Assembly (NCBI RefSeq): GCF_014268815.2
Contig: NZ_JABWRE020000001.1
Span: 2,919,001-2,983,000, forward strand
Direction of reading: 5' to 3'
DNA from: Pseudomonas urmiensis
GTDB taxonomy: Bacteria; Pseudomonadota; Gammaproteobacteria; Pseudomonadales; Pseudomonadaceae
DNA length: 64,000 nucleotides
Shown: one piece after another, positions 28,831 through 37,399 of the stretch
Position numbering within the stretch: position 1 is the stretch's first letter
How the letters are laid out: each line of letters starts with the position of its first letter
Program-made: the position numbers and the translations under genes
Notes under the pieces: generated by a model
The model's database searches: none
Seen by the model: the letters and a program-made list of their open reading frames with translations, nothing else
Told to the model about the DNA's origin: nothing

Positions 28831-28853
28831 GGTAGGCGCTTTCGGCGCCTACC
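28831..28853 (-). terminator. Hairpin between clpP and clpX
   Basis: A 9-base stem ggtaggcgc/gcgcctacc with a five-base loop, without a clear T-run on the minus strand. It may attenuate transcription or protect the clpP mRNA end. Confidence 0.45.
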
Positions 28854-28870
28854 CGCTCTGGCCCCTGGGA

Positions 28871-29512
28871 TCAGGAGACCAGTTGCCGCTTGTCGTATAC
28901 CGAGTCGATCAGGCCGTACTCGGCCGCGCGCTGGGCGCTCATGAAGTTGTCGCGCTCAGTATCACGCTGGATAGTCTCGAGGTCCTGGCCGGTGTGGTAG
29001 GCCAGCAGCTCGTTCAGACGACCCTTGATGCTGAGGATCTCCTGGGCGTGGATCTGGATGTCGGTCGCCTGACCCTGGAAGCCGCCGAGCGGCTGGTGGA
29101 TCATGACGCGCGAGTTCGGCAGGCAGTGACGCTTGCCTTTGGCACCCGCGGTCAACAGGAAGGCGCCCATGCTGCAGGCTTGGCCGATGCAGATGGTGGA
29201 GACGTCCGGCTTGATGAACTGCATGGTGTCGTAGATCGACATACCAGCAGTCACCGAACCGCCCGGTGAGTTGATGTAGAGATGGATATCCTTGTCCGGG
29301 TTTTCCGCTTCCAGGAACAGCAGTTGCGCCACGACCAGGTTGGCCATGTAGTCTTCTACCGGACCTACCAGGAAGATCACTCGCTCCTTCAACAGGCGCG
29401 AGTAGATGTCATAGGCGCGTTCGCCACGGGCGGACTGCTCGATAACCATCGGGACCAAGCCGCCTGCGGCCTGGATGTCAGAGCTCTGCTGAATATAAGA
29501 ATTGCGGGACAT
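28871..29512 (-). CDS. clpP: ATP-dependent Clp protease proteolytic subunit
   Basis: ClpP forms the double-heptamer proteolytic chamber used by ClpX. The 213-residue form starting MSRNSYIQQ (ATG at 29512) is the usual pseudomonad one; a GTG at 29521 would add three residues. The catalytic triad is Ser114 (ACSMGAF), His139 (MIHQP) and Asp188 (RDTERD). The glycine-rich [12 protein letters not shown] strand is intact. It lies between tig and clpX in the standard tig-clpP-clpX-lon order. Confidence 0.97.
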   Translation of the reverse strand: MSRNSYIQQSSDIQAAGGLVPMVIEQSARGERAYDIYSRLLKERVIFLVGPVEDYMANLVVAQLLFLEAENPDKDIHLYINSPGGSVTAGMSIYDTMQFIKPDVSTICIGQACSMGAFLLTAGAKGKRHCLPNSRVMIHQPLGGFQGQATDIQIHAQEILSIKGRLNELLAYHTGQDLETIQRDTERDNFMSAQRAAEYGLIDSVYDKRQLVS

Positions 29513-29552
29513 GTCCTGCACTCACTCCCAAATAGTCATGGCTTGAATACGC

Positions 29553-29578
29553 ACAAGCCAGCGCGAAGGCTGGCTTGT
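29553..29578 (-). terminator. Hairpin between tig and clpP
   Basis: The inverted repeat acaagccagc/gctggcttgt lies 26 bases past the tig stop. There is no strong T-run, so partial read-through into clpP is likely. Confidence 0.5.
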
Positions 29579-29603
29579 GGGGGCTTCCTACGAGAGGGGC
29601 AGC

Positions 29604-30917
29604 TTACTCAGCTTCGGCAGGCGCCTGGGCTGGTTTGACTGCGTCTTCGTACGAGACCGATTTGTCGGTCACAGTCGCTTTCTGCAAGACAGTATCTACA
29701 ACTTGCTCTTCCAGCACAACCGAACGCACTTCGTTCAGTTGCTGGTCGTTCTTGTAGTACCAGCTGATGACCTGCTCTGGCTCTTGGTAAGCCGAAGCCA
29801 TTTCTTCGATCATCTCGCGAACCTTGCCTTCGTCAGGCTTGAGGTCGAATTGCTTGACCACTTCAGCAACGATCAGACCCAGGACAACGCGACGCTTGGC
29901 CTGCTCTTCGAACAGTTCGGCCGGCAGTTGGTCAGGCTTGATGTTGCCACCGAACTGCTGAACAGCTTGTACGCGCAGACGGTTGACTTCGTTTTCCAGC
30001 AGCGCTTTTGGCACTTCGATCGGGTTGGCGGCCAGCAGACCGTCCATGACCTGGTTTTTCACCTTGGTCTTGATCGCCTGGCGCAGCTCACGCTCCATGT
30101 TCTTGCGAACTTCGTTGCGGAAGCCTTCCAGGGTCGACTCTTTGATGCCGAACTGAGCGAAGAACTCTTCGTTCAACTCAGGCAGCTGAGGCGCGGAAAC
30201 GCTGTTGACAGTGATGGTGAACTCGGCGGCTTTACCCGCCAGGTCGAGGTTCTGGTAGTCCTCTGGGAAGGTCACGTTAACAACGCGCTCTTCGCCAGCC
30301 TTGGCGCCAACCAGGCCATCTTCGAAGCCTGGGATCATGCGGCCGGAACCCAATACCAGCTGGGTGCCCTTGGCCGAACCACCGGCGAATACTTCACCGT
30401 CGACCTTGCCAACGAAGTCGATGTTGACCTGGTCATCGTTTTGCGCAGCGCGCTCAACGGTTTCGAAACGGGTGTTCTGCTTGCGCAGGACTTCCAGCAT
30501 GTTGTCCAGGTCAGCGTCAGCCACTTCGGCGCTCAGGCGCTCGACGTTGATCGACTCGAAACCTGCAACGGTGAACTCTGGGAATACTTCGAAGATGGCA
30601 ACGAATTCCAGGTCCTTGCCTTTTTCGAAGGACTTAGGCTCAACAGCTGGGGCGCCAGCCGGGTTCAGCTTCTGCTCGACTACGGCTTCGTAGAAGGACG
30701 ACTGGACCAGGTCACCGAACGCTTCCTGGCGGGCAGCGTCTTCGTAACGCTGACGGATGACGCTCATTGGCACCTTGCCAGGACGGAAGCCTGGAACCTT
30801 GGCGCGACGGGCAGTCTGTTGCAGACGCTTGTTGACTTCGGTCTCGACGCGCTCGGCCGGAACGGCGATGGTCATGCGGCGCTCGAGAGCGGAAGTGTTT
30901 TCAACCGAAACTTGCAT
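29604..30917 (-). CDS. tig: Trigger factor (ribosome-associated chaperone)
   Basis: Trigger factor binds nascent chains at the ribosome exit tunnel and has prolyl isomerase activity. The 437 residues from the ATG at 30917 (with GAGGAA upstream) contain the ribosome-binding domain with the signature GFRPGKVP (about residues 43-50), the FKBP-type PPIase domain (about 150-240, [10 protein letters not shown] and [15 protein letters not shown]) and the C-terminal helical arms. It is the first gene of the tig-clpP-clpX group. Confidence 0.97.
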   Translation of the reverse strand: MQVSVENTSALERRMTIAVPAERVETEVNKRLQQTARRAKVPGFRPGKVPMSVIRQRYEDAARQEAFGDLVQSSFYEAVVEQKLNPAGAPAVEPKSFEKGKDLEFVAIFEVFPEFTVAGFESINVERLSAEVADADLDNMLEVLRKQNTRFETVERAAQNDDQVNIDFVGKVDGEVFAGGSAKGTQLVLGSGRMIPGFEDGLVGAKAGEERVVNVTFPEDYQNLDLAGKAAEFTITVNSVSAPQLPELNEEFFAQFGIKESTLEGFRNEVRKNMERELRQAIKTKVKNQVMDGLLAANPIEVPKALLENEVNRLRVQAVQQFGGNIKPDQLPAELFEEQAKRRVVLGLIVAEVVKQFDLKPDEGKVREMIEEMASAYQEPEQVISWYYKNDQQLNEVRSVVLEEQVVDTVLQKATVTDKSVSYEDAVKPAQAPAEAE

Positions 30918-31159
30918 GGATATTCCTCGTTGCACAGACGTTAGCCGGCGATAGCCCGACTCCAGAATCAAGGGCAAGCATTCTAGTGACTCACGCACCA
31001 GAAGTCACCCCACTCGGGACGACGGGAAACCACGCCGATCGATTTCATTCAAGGACCTGCGCGATCAGCCGCCAGGCCCTATCCGTTAAGGGCTGCACGC
31101 CACCGCTTGGGGCACGCAGTTGAAAAACCTTGTCAAACAACTACCCGGCCAAGCGACCA

Positions 31160-31465
31160 TCACCCCTGCTCGGGATCGATCTCGTTGAACGCGCAGTACT
31201 CTTGCCACTCCATACCCAGCGCCTCGGCCACCTCGCGATGAACCTCCAGACGCATCGCTTGCAGCTGTTCAGGGCTCTCGGCGATCAGTTGCAGGGTCAA
31301 CTCCCAGGGTTCTATACCCTGCTCCTGCGCTGCGTCTTCGAACGCCCATTCAATCTGCTGGGCCTGCTCGCGCGGATCCAGCTCGCGAATCTCCTCGAGC
31401 ATCTGCGGATTGGCTTGGGCGAAACGCTCTAGCGCCACGGCTTGGCGGGCTTCTTTTGCAATCAT
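31160..31465 (-). CDS. Conserved hypothetical protein (possibly DUF6388)
   Basis: A 101-residue acidic, helical, cytoplasmic protein rich in Glu and Gln (for example LDPREQAQQIEWAFEDAAQE). The pattern of LTLQLIAESPEQLQAMRLEV and the ending EWQEYCAFNEIDP reminds me of the pseudomonad family DUF6388, for which I know no function. That assignment is from memory. It sits alone upstream of tig, read in the same direction, with a gap of about 240 bases between them. Confidence 0.65.
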   Translation of the reverse strand: MIAKEARQAVALERFAQANPQMLEEIRELDPREQAQQIEWAFEDAAQEQGIEPWELTLQLIAESPEQLQAMRLEVHREVAEALGMEWQEYCAFNEIDPEQG

Positions 31466-31563
31466 TGGGGCAATTCCTCTACCGGCTTGTCGACCGGAGT
31501 TTCAACCGACTGAAATCTATCAGCTTTTATAAGGCCGCCACCAGAGGGCAGGATGACTGACAG

Positions 31564-32418
31564 CTATTGGCGTTCGCTAGAACACCCTAATGGACGACCG
31601 CGCCATTGCTGCCAAGCCTGCGCCCAACCCTGCTCATGGCCGACGCCTGGCAAAGTGACGAATTGAGCGCAGCTGGCTACACCCAATTGACCTTTATAGA
31701 CCGCCGCTACCTGCCCAGGCACCTGACGATCATCGCCTCCGAGCAGGTGGCGCTGAGCAATCCGCGCCAGGTATTGACGGTAGTGCAGCGGCTCAAGCGA
31801 CCCCGTAAGCGGCGTCAGTTGCAGCGCGCGCGTCCACTCGGCGGGGCTGAGATTACCGGCCAGCGTCTGCACTTGCAGTACATCGCTACGGCGCCCCGCC
31901 AACAACAATGCCAGCGCCCCTCCTCCGGAATAGCCGACCAACTCGAACGACTGGTTGCCGTAACGTTTTTTCAATTGATCGAGCGCCTGCTCAAGCGCTA
32001 GAAGCACCGACTCGGAAAACCGCTCAGAAGTCCAAAGCGCGGGCGCACACCGCTCACCACTGACGAACTGGCACGGCCTGGCCAGATACACCGAAGGCAA
32101 CGGATCATCCATGGCCAAACCAGCCAGCAACAGCCTACGCGGACTAGGGTCAAGGCTAGGCTGCGAGGAGGTCGCCCAGGCATGCCCGTCCCCCTCGAGA
32201 TAGACCCGCAACGCACCCGGGCGCAGCGCGCCGACTGGAGCGCTTATGACCAGTGGAAAATCCGCAGTGGCCAGCACCTCGACCGTGCGCCGGTGCTCGC
32301 CAGCAAGCGCTTCAAGCGCCTCACGAGGCGATTGGCAAGCCACCAACAAGAGGCAGGCAAGCAGCACCGACAACCGACCACCAGCGCAGCCTGTCAGCGC
32401 ACGCCACTCCTCCTTCAC
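31564..32418 (-). CDS. Lipoprotein with alpha/beta-hydrolase fold
   Basis: A 284-residue protein with a lipoprotein-type signal (lipobox LLVAC, Cys28). Its hydrolase core has the nucleophile elbow GYSGGG (Ser164), an upstream LEGDGHAW strand-turn and a C-terminal LPGVGHEQGWAQAW carrying the likely catalytic His. It is therefore probably an envelope-bound esterase or peptidase-like hydrolase of unknown substrate. The GTG start at 32418 overlaps the stop of the methyltransferase gene (GTGA), which argues for translational coupling; no other in-frame start has a better site. The pair forms an operon next to the tRNA cluster and could be an acquired module. Confidence 0.75.
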   Translation of the reverse strand: MKEEWRALTGCAGGRLSVLLACLLLVACQSPREALEALAGEHRRTVEVLATADFPLVISAPVGALRPGALRVYLEGDGHAWATSSQPSLDPSPRRLLLAGLAMDDPLPSVYLARPCQFVSGERCAPALWTSERFSESVLLALEQALDQLKKRYGNQSFELVGYSGGGALALLLAGRRSDVLQVQTLAGNLSPAEWTRALQLTPLTGSLEPLHYRQYLARIAQRHLLGGDDRQVPGQVAAVYKGQLGVASCAQFVTLPGVGHEQGWAQAWQQWRGRPLGCSSERQ

Positions 32419-33194
32419 ACGAAGCTGATATTGTGACGCTGCGCGCCATACACCACACGCGCCGCCGTGATCAGTTGATGTGGGATTTCGACATAGGGCA
32501 CATCAGAGTTGGCCAGTGCCATATCGACAAGCTGTACCAGCATCGAGTTACGGCGCACCAGGATCACATCCGACCAATCGGTGTTGGTCATTGCCACAGG
32601 AATGAAGTCTGAACGCTTGAGGAAGCTACCCAGCGCCTCGAGTACGCCCAGATTCTGCTTGGTGCCGTTCTCACTGTGACAGCAGTCATTGAGCATCATG
32701 ATGCCATCTTCACCCAGGAACTCCTGATAGCGCATCATGTCGCGCAGCACGTATTCATACTGGTGATTGGCATCGACATAGACCAGGTCGAACTGCTGGA
32801 TACCGGTTTGCTGGCGAACCTTCTCGATCCCACCAATGGTATCGGAGCGAATCATCGTCACCTCGGGCATATCGACAAACTTCGCTGCGCACTCGTCGTA
32901 GAGCCTGTCCCAGGTCGATTCATCGTGCAATGAGCCACCATAGTAGTACTCATAGGCATCGACCGGGCTGACCCACGACGGCAGCTCCTCGAATGGACTG
33001 TAGGCCTCGTTGGAGGCCTTGCTCCAGCTATCGATCAAAACCATGCGCTCTGGCGCCAGGGCTGCGCGCAGCTTCAACGCATTCTCCCCGCGCAACACAC
33101 CCAACTCCGCCACCACCGGACGCTTGTCCAACGCTTGAAATACCGCGCCAAGCAGGCTGTAAAAGTTTTCTCGGGTCGCGCTGCAGACTTTCAT
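32415..33194 (-). CDS. Class I SAM-dependent methyltransferase-like protein
   Basis: A 259-residue Rossmann-fold protein of the Methyltransf_24/cephalosporin-hydroxylase-like group. Motif I appears as VVAELGVLRGENALKLRAAL (about residues 27-46), the acidic residue after strand 2 as VLIDSW, and the strand-4 motif as FDLVYVDANHQYEYVLRD. The substrate is unknown; such proteins often methylate sugars or small metabolites. AGGAA precedes the ATG. Its GC content is about 52% in the lines I counted, clearly lower than the neighbours, which suggests transfer. It is coupled to the downstream lipoprotein hydrolase. Confidence 0.7.
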   Translation of the reverse strand: MKVCSATRENFYSLLGAVFQALDKRPVVAELGVLRGENALKLRAALAPERMVLIDSWSKASNEAYSPFEELPSWVSPVDAYEYYYGGSLHDESTWDRLYDECAAKFVDMPEVTMIRSDTIGGIEKVRQQTGIQQFDLVYVDANHQYEYVLRDMMRYQEFLGEDGIMMLNDCCHSENGTKQNLGVLEALGSFLKRSDFIPVAMTNTDWSDVILVRRNSMLVQLVDMALANSDVPYVEIPHQLITAARVVYGAQRHNISFV

Positions 33195-33196
33195 GG

Positions 33197-33337
33197 TCAG
33201 TTCCTTTTTTTACACGAGGGACGCAGCCGGCAGGCTGGCGAGGTGACATTCGCAAGCAAGAATCCGACCAACCCAAGCAAACTCATAGAACAGCCGAAAA
33301 GCCAGGCACGATCAGGCCTGCAGCCTTGCGCACCCAT
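33197..33337 (-). CDS. Possible small membrane protein
   Basis: A 46-codon frame from ATG at 33337 encodes one hydrophobic helix (LFGCSMSLLGLVGFLLANV) and a basic tail. It ends 2 bases before the methyltransferase start, which would suit coupling. There is no Shine-Dalgarno site, so this is only a candidate. Confidence 0.25.
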   Translation of the reverse strand: MGAQGCRPDRAWLFGCSMSLLGLVGFLLANVTSPACRLRPSCKKRN

Positions 33338-33402
33338 AATCGCTAGCGCCAGGCGAATGACGGTAACGCCAAAAAAAACACTGAACAGGACACTGCCAGA
33401 AC

Positions 33403-33434
33403 AAAAAAAATGCCGCACATGGCGGCATTTTTTT
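33403..33434. terminator. Strong bidirectional terminator after the tRNA cluster
   Basis: The stem atgccgc/gcggcat with an acat loop is flanked by an 8-base A-run and a T-run. It ends the leftward tRNA transcript. Confidence 0.8.
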
Positions 33435-33476
33435 AGAGCCCTCACACGCGCTCGATGGCCGTTGAAAGCAGGGGAA

Positions 33477-33561
33477 TGGTGCGGACGAAGAGACTCGAAC
33501 TCTTACAGCTTGCGCCGCTGGAACCTAAATCCAGTGTGTCTACCAATTTCACCACGTCCGC
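33477..33561 (-). tRNA. tRNA-Leu (anticodon TAG), copy 2
   Basis: An 85-nucleotide cloverleaf including an encoded CCA. The acceptor starts GCGGACG, it has a long variable arm as expected for Leu, and the anticodon loop TTTAGGT gives TAG (reads CUA). It is identical to the copy at 33739-33823. Confidence 0.93.
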
Positions 33562-33619
33562 GTGAAGCAGATAAAACAAAAGGCGCCTGATTATACAATC
33601 AAGGCGCCTTCGAAAAATA

Positions 33620-33696
33620 TGGGGTGGACGATGGGAATCGAACCCACGACAACCGGAATCACAATCCGGCGCTCTACCAACTGAGCTACGCCCACC
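33620..33696 (-). tRNA. tRNA-His (anticodon GTG), copy 2
   Basis: A 77-nucleotide cloverleaf with encoded CCA, anticodon stem CCGGA/TCCGG around loop TTGTGAT, and the extra 5' G expected for tRNA-His. It is identical to the copy at 33881-33957. Confidence 0.95.
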
Positions 33697-33738
33697 ATAT
33701 TGCGGTGTTGCAGTGTTGCATTGAAGCTTACAGAAACA

Positions 33739-33823
33739 TGGTGCGGACGAAGAGACTCGAACTCTTACAGCTTGCGCCGCTGGAACCTAAATCCAGTGTG
33801 TCTACCAATTTCACCACGTCCGC
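33739..33823 (-). tRNA. tRNA-Leu (anticodon TAG), copy 1
   Basis: The same 85-nucleotide tRNA as at 33477-33561, with encoded CCA. It forms one unit of a tandem Leu-His duplication. Confidence 0.93.
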
Positions 33824-33880
33824 GTGTAACACTTAAAACAAAGGCGCCAGATCCAACAATCAAGGCGCCTTTGCAGAATA

Positions 33881-33957
33881 TGGGGTGGACGATGGGAATC
33901 GAACCCACGACAACCGGAATCACAATCCGGCGCTCTACCAACTGAGCTACGCCCACC
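33881..33957 (-). tRNA. tRNA-His (anticodon GTG), copy 1
   Basis: The same 77-nucleotide tRNA as at 33620-33696, with encoded CCA. The flanking spacer (caaggcgcct and the following bases) is also repeated. Confidence 0.95.
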
Positions 33958-33998
33958 ATATCGCGCTACAACTTCACTTGCGTGCCTATGCCGCCTAA

Positions 33999-34075
33999 TG
34001 GCGCACCCGGCAGGACTCGAACCTGCGACCATCCGCTTAGAAGGCGGATGCTCTATCCAGCTGAGCTACGGGCGC
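33999..34075 (-). tRNA. tRNA-Arg (anticodon TCT)
   Basis: A 77-nucleotide cloverleaf with encoded CCA. The anticodon stem ATCCGC/GCGGAT encloses CTTCTAA, anticodon TCT (reads AGA). It is the first gene of the leftward tRNA operon. Confidence 0.95.
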
Positions 34076-34184
34076 ATAAGCATGCCGCCTGACCGAATGA
34101 GGCTTATCAGTCAAGCTGTTAAACCACTCATTCTGCCCGACTTAGCCAACCAGTGCTAGGCTGTGCCCGACAAGTGCGCCGAAT

Positions 34185-34211
34185 GTTATAGACGAGCTGC
34201 AAAAGCGTCAA
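34185..34211 (-). promoter_or_regulatory. Promoter of the tRNA operon
   Basis: On the minus strand TTGACG (34206-34211) is followed by overlapping -10 candidates TATAAC (15-base spacer) or TAACAT (17-base spacer), then a GC-rich discriminator (ggcgc) typical of stable-RNA genes under stringent control. Confidence 0.5.
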
Positions 34212-34345
34212 CCTCTTTCTCTAAAAAATTTAAATTATTGAAGGGGTTAGGGGATTTGCCCGACCACCCGCCTTTGCCCTCGCGCCGTGTCGTGCGAGAA
34301 TGCGCGCTTCTATATGTTCCTTTCTCGATGGTTAATCACGCGTCT

Positions 34346-35200
34346 ATGACTGCACACCTTATCGATGGCAAGGCGATCGCCGCCAGCCTGCGCCAGCAGA
34401 TCGCTCAACGTGTCGTGGAGCGTCGCCAGCAAGGCCTGCGTACGCCAGGCCTGGCGGTGATCCTGGTCGGCACCGATCCCGCTTCCCAAGTCTATGTATC
34501 GCACAAGCGCAAGGACTGCGAGGAGGTCGGCTTCATTTCCCAGGCCTTCGACCTGCCTAGCGATACCACGCAGCAAGCCCTGACCGAGCTGATCGATCGC
34601 CTCAATGACGATGCAGCGGTCGACGGCATCCTGCTGCAACTGCCGCTGCCGGCACACCTGGACGCCTCGCTGCTGCTCGAGCGCATCCGTCCGGACAAAG
34701 ACGTCGATGGCTTCCATCCTTATAACGTCGGTCGTCTGGCCCAACGTATCCCGCTGCTGCGCCCGTGCACGCCCAAAGGCATCATGACCTTGCTGGAAAG
34801 CACCGGGCAGGATCTGTATGGGATGAACGCGGTCGTAGTGGGCGCTTCGAACATCGTTGGCCGGCCAATGGCCATGGAACTGCTGCTGGCCGGCTGCACC
34901 GTGACCGTCACCCACCGCTTTACCAAGGACCTGGCCGGCCACGTCGGCCGCGCCGACCTGGTGGTGGTGGCTGCTGGCAAGCCAGGCCTGGTCAAGGGTG
35001 AGTGGATCAAGCAAGGCGCCATCGTCATCGACGTCGGCATCAACCGCCAGGAAGACGGCAAGCTGGTGGGCGACGTGGTCTATGAGACTGCCCTGCCCCG
35101 CGCAGGCTGGATCACCCCGGTACCGGGCGGCGTGGGCCCGATGACCCGGGCGTGCTTGCTGGAGAACACACTGTTTGCCGCCGAAGAGCTGCATAAGTGA
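34346..35200 (+). CDS. folD: Bifunctional methylenetetrahydrofolate dehydrogenase / cyclohydrolase
   Basis: FolD interconverts 5,10-methylene- and 10-formyl-tetrahydrofolate with NADP for purine and formylmethionine synthesis. The 284-residue protein starts at the ATG at 34346 ([14 protein letters not shown]); an upstream in-frame ATG at 34328 is possible, and neither has a good Shine-Dalgarno. Motifs are [14 protein letters not shown] with the catalytic Lys, the [10 protein letters not shown] segment, NADP-binding [17 protein letters not shown], and the C-terminal [19 protein letters not shown]. It diverges from the tRNA operon. Confidence 0.96.
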   Translation: MTAHLIDGKAIAASLRQQIAQRVVERRQQGLRTPGLAVILVGTDPASQVYVSHKRKDCEEVGFISQAFDLPSDTTQQALTELIDRLNDDAAVDGILLQLPLPAHLDASLLLERIRPDKDVDGFHPYNVGRLAQRIPLLRPCTPKGIMTLLESTGQDLYGMNAVVVGASNIVGRPMAMELLLAGCTVTVTHRFTKDLAGHVGRADLVVVAAGKPGLVKGEWIKQGAIVIDVGINRQEDGKLVGDVVYETALPRAGWITPVPGGVGPMTRACLLENTLFAAEELHK

Positions 35201-35211
35201 GTTGAATAGAG

Positions 35212-35241
35212 AACGGCACCTTTAGCAGGTGCCGTTTTTTT
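35212..35241 (+). terminator. folD terminator
   Basis: A 9-base stem aacggcacc/ggtgccgtt with a seven-base loop and a T-run. Confidence 0.85.
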
Positions 35242-35267
35242 ATGCACTGAATTTCATGCAGCCCTCA

Positions 35268-35300
35268 CCGGCCTCATCGCGGGGCAAGCCCGCTCCCACG
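35268..35300. repeat. Single REP element
   Basis: A full putida-type REP (accggcctcatcgcggggca, then agcccgctcccacg) between the convergent ends of folD and the ABC substrate-binding gene. Confidence 0.8.
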
Positions 35301-35342
35301 CAGAACGCTCTGCGCCTTGGCACGTACAGCATCACCCTCAAG

Positions 35343-37079
35343 TCACTTACGCGCCGCCTCCCACGACTTGAGCAACTCGCTGTAGCTCACCGTCTCGCCC
35401 TTGGGCTTCTCGTTCTCAAGCTTAGGCTTGGGTGCACCCGGCTGGTCGAACCAATACTGGGCATCTTTCTCCGGATTGAGCTTGGGCGCACAGGTCGCCT
35501 GCGCCTTGGAGCGTTCAAGCCGTTCAAGCATGCGGTCCTGATCGCGGGCCAGGCCATCGAGCGCCTGCTGCGGAGTCTTCTCGCCACTGGCCACTTCGGC
35601 GATATGGCTCCACCACAACTGGGCCAGGCGCGGGTAATCCGGGACGTTGGTGCCGGTCGGCGTCCACTGCACCCGGGCCGGGCTGCGGTAGAACTCCACC
35701 AAGCCGCCAAGTTTGGGCGCAAGCTCGGTCATGGCCTGGGAATTGATGTCCGACTCACGAATTGGCGTCAGGCCGACGATGGTCTTTTTCAACGATACGG
35801 TCTTGGAAGTGACGAACTGCGCATACAGCCAGGCCGCCAAGCGCTGCTTCTCGGGAGTGGATTTGAAGAACGTCCAGGAGCCTGTGTCCTGGTAACCGAG
35901 CTTCATCCCCTCCTCCCAGTACGGCCCCTTCGGCGAAGGCGCCATGCGCCACTTCGGCGTACCGTCGGCGTTGACTACCGGCAGGCCGGGCTTGGTCATG
36001 TCCGCGGTAAACGCGGTGTACCAGAAGATCTGCTGAGCGATGTTGCCTTGCGCAGGCACCGGGCCTGCCTCGGAGAAGGTCATGCCCTGGGCTTCCTTGG
36101 GCGCATAGGCTCGCATCCAGTCGACATATTTCTGGGTCGCATAGACCGCCGCTGGGCCGTTGGTGTCGCCACCCCGAGTAACGCTGGAACCAACCGGATG
36201 ACAGTCCTCAACGCGTATCCCCCACTCGTCCACCGGCAGGCCATTGGGCAGGCCCTTGTCGCCGCCGCCGGCCATGGAGAACCAGGCGTCAGTGAAGCGC
36301 CAGCCCAACGATGGGTCTTTCTTGCCGTAGTCCATGTGGCCATAGACGCGCTTGCCGTCGATCTCCTTGACGTCCTCGGTGAAGAACTTGGCGATGTCCT
36401 CGTAGGCCGACCAGTTCACCGGCACACCCAGTTCGTAGCCGTACTTCTCCTTGAACTTGGCCTTGAGCTCGGGGCGATCGAACCAGTCAGCGCGGAACCA
36501 GTACAAGTTGGCGAACTGCTGGTCGGGCAGTTGGTAGACCTTGCCGTCTGGCGCTGTGGTGAACGAGATGCCGATGAAGTCTTGCAGATCCAGGGTCGGC
36601 GAGGTGTAGGCCTTGCCTTCGTTGGCCATCATGTCGGTAATCGATTCGACCTTGCCGTAGCGAAAATGGGTACCGATCAAGTCGGAGTCGTTGACCCAGC
36701 CGTCATAAATATTCTTGTCCGACTGCATCTGGGTCTGCAGCTTTTCCACCACATCGCCTTCTTGCAGCAGGTCGTGGGTCAGCGCAATCCCAGTGATCTC
36801 ACTGAAGGCCTTGGCCAGTACCTTGGACTCGTACTCGTGGGTGGTGATGGTTTCCGAAACCACGTTGATCTTCATCCCACGGAACGATTCGGCGGCTTTG
36901 ATAAACCACTTGAGTTCGTCCATCTGCTGCTGCGGGGTCAGGGTCGAGGGCTTGAATTCGCTGTCGATCCATTTCTTCGCCGCGTCCTCGTACTGATCGG
37001 CCCAGGCGTTGCCCTGCAGCCCTAGCACAAGTACCGCGGCCAGGGTCAAATGTCGCCGCTTGTTGTCGTTATCGAACAT
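35343..37079 (-). CDS. ABC transporter periplasmic substrate-binding protein (GlpV-like)
   Basis: A 578-residue extracellular solute-binding protein, unusually long for cluster B/D binding proteins but normal for the GlpV glycerol/polyol type described in rhizobia. It has a signal peptide ending near NAWA (about residue 27), then two lobes with family-typical segments such as KVYQLPDQQFANLYWFRADW. GGGAGA lies 7 bases upstream of the ATG. It is the last gene of a six-gene leftward operon with two ATPases, two permeases and a DUF2160 protein. The substrate is inferred from relatives only; glycerol or another small polyol is most likely. Confidence 0.85.
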   Translation of the reverse strand: MFDNDNKRRHLTLAAVLVLGLQGNAWADQYEDAAKKWIDSEFKPSTLTPQQQMDELKWFIKAAESFRGMKINVVSETITTHEYESKVLAKAFSEITGIALTHDLLQEGDVVEKLQTQMQSDKNIYDGWVNDSDLIGTHFRYGKVESITDMMANEGKAYTSPTLDLQDFIGISFTTAPDGKVYQLPDQQFANLYWFRADWFDRPELKAKFKEKYGYELGVPVNWSAYEDIAKFFTEDVKEIDGKRVYGHMDYGKKDPSLGWRFTDAWFSMAGGGDKGLPNGLPVDEWGIRVEDCHPVGSSVTRGGDTNGPAAVYATQKYVDWMRAYAPKEAQGMTFSEAGPVPAQGNIAQQIFWYTAFTADMTKPGLPVVNADGTPKWRMAPSPKGPYWEEGMKLGYQDTGSWTFFKSTPEKQRLAAWLYAQFVTSKTVSLKKTIVGLTPIRESDINSQAMTELAPKLGGLVEFYRSPARVQWTPTGTNVPDYPRLAQLWWSHIAEVASGEKTPQQALDGLARDQDRMLERLERSKAQATCAPKLNPEKDAQYWFDQPGAPKPKLENEKPKGETVSYSELLKSWEAARK

Positions 37080-37114
37080 TGTGATCTCCCGATTGAGTTA
37101 TTCCACGGCGCCAG

Positions 37115-37387
37115 TCATCCCCAGCGCAGCACCAGCACCAGCCAAGCCAGCGACAACAGCGAGGCCACCCACAACGGCCAGTCGCTGACCCCAATTATCA
37201 ATAGGTGCAGGTAGGCACTGGCCAGCAAACCGATGAACAGCCGGTCGCCACGGGTGGTGACAATCGGCAGAAAACCACGCCGCTCGATGCACGGCCGGCG
37301 CAGCTCAAGCACGGTCATGCCCAACAGCATCAGGCCCACTGCGATGAAAAACAGCGCAGTGGGCAAGGTCCAGGCCATCCACTCCAT
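37115..37387 (-). CDS. DUF2160 small membrane protein of the ABC operon (GlpU-like)
   Basis: A 90-residue protein with three predicted transmembrane helices (about residues 8-27, 48-66 and 70-88) and a cytoplasmic basic stretch LELRRPCIERRGFLP. DUF2160 proteins are found almost only in this type of polyol ABC operon, between the permease and binding-protein genes. It may be an accessory subunit of the transporter, but no function is proven. Confidence 0.8.
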   Translation of the reverse strand: MEWMAWTLPTALFFIAVGLMLLGMTVLELRRPCIERRGFLPIVTTRGDRLFIGLLASAYLHLLIIGVSDWPLWVASLLSLAWLVLVLRWG

Positions 37388-37399
37388 CGCGTCGCCCTC

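Noticed and set aside
35229..37025. 598-codon plus-strand frame opposite the GlpV-like gene
   Set aside because: It begins in the folD terminator and REP and has no protein-like motifs.
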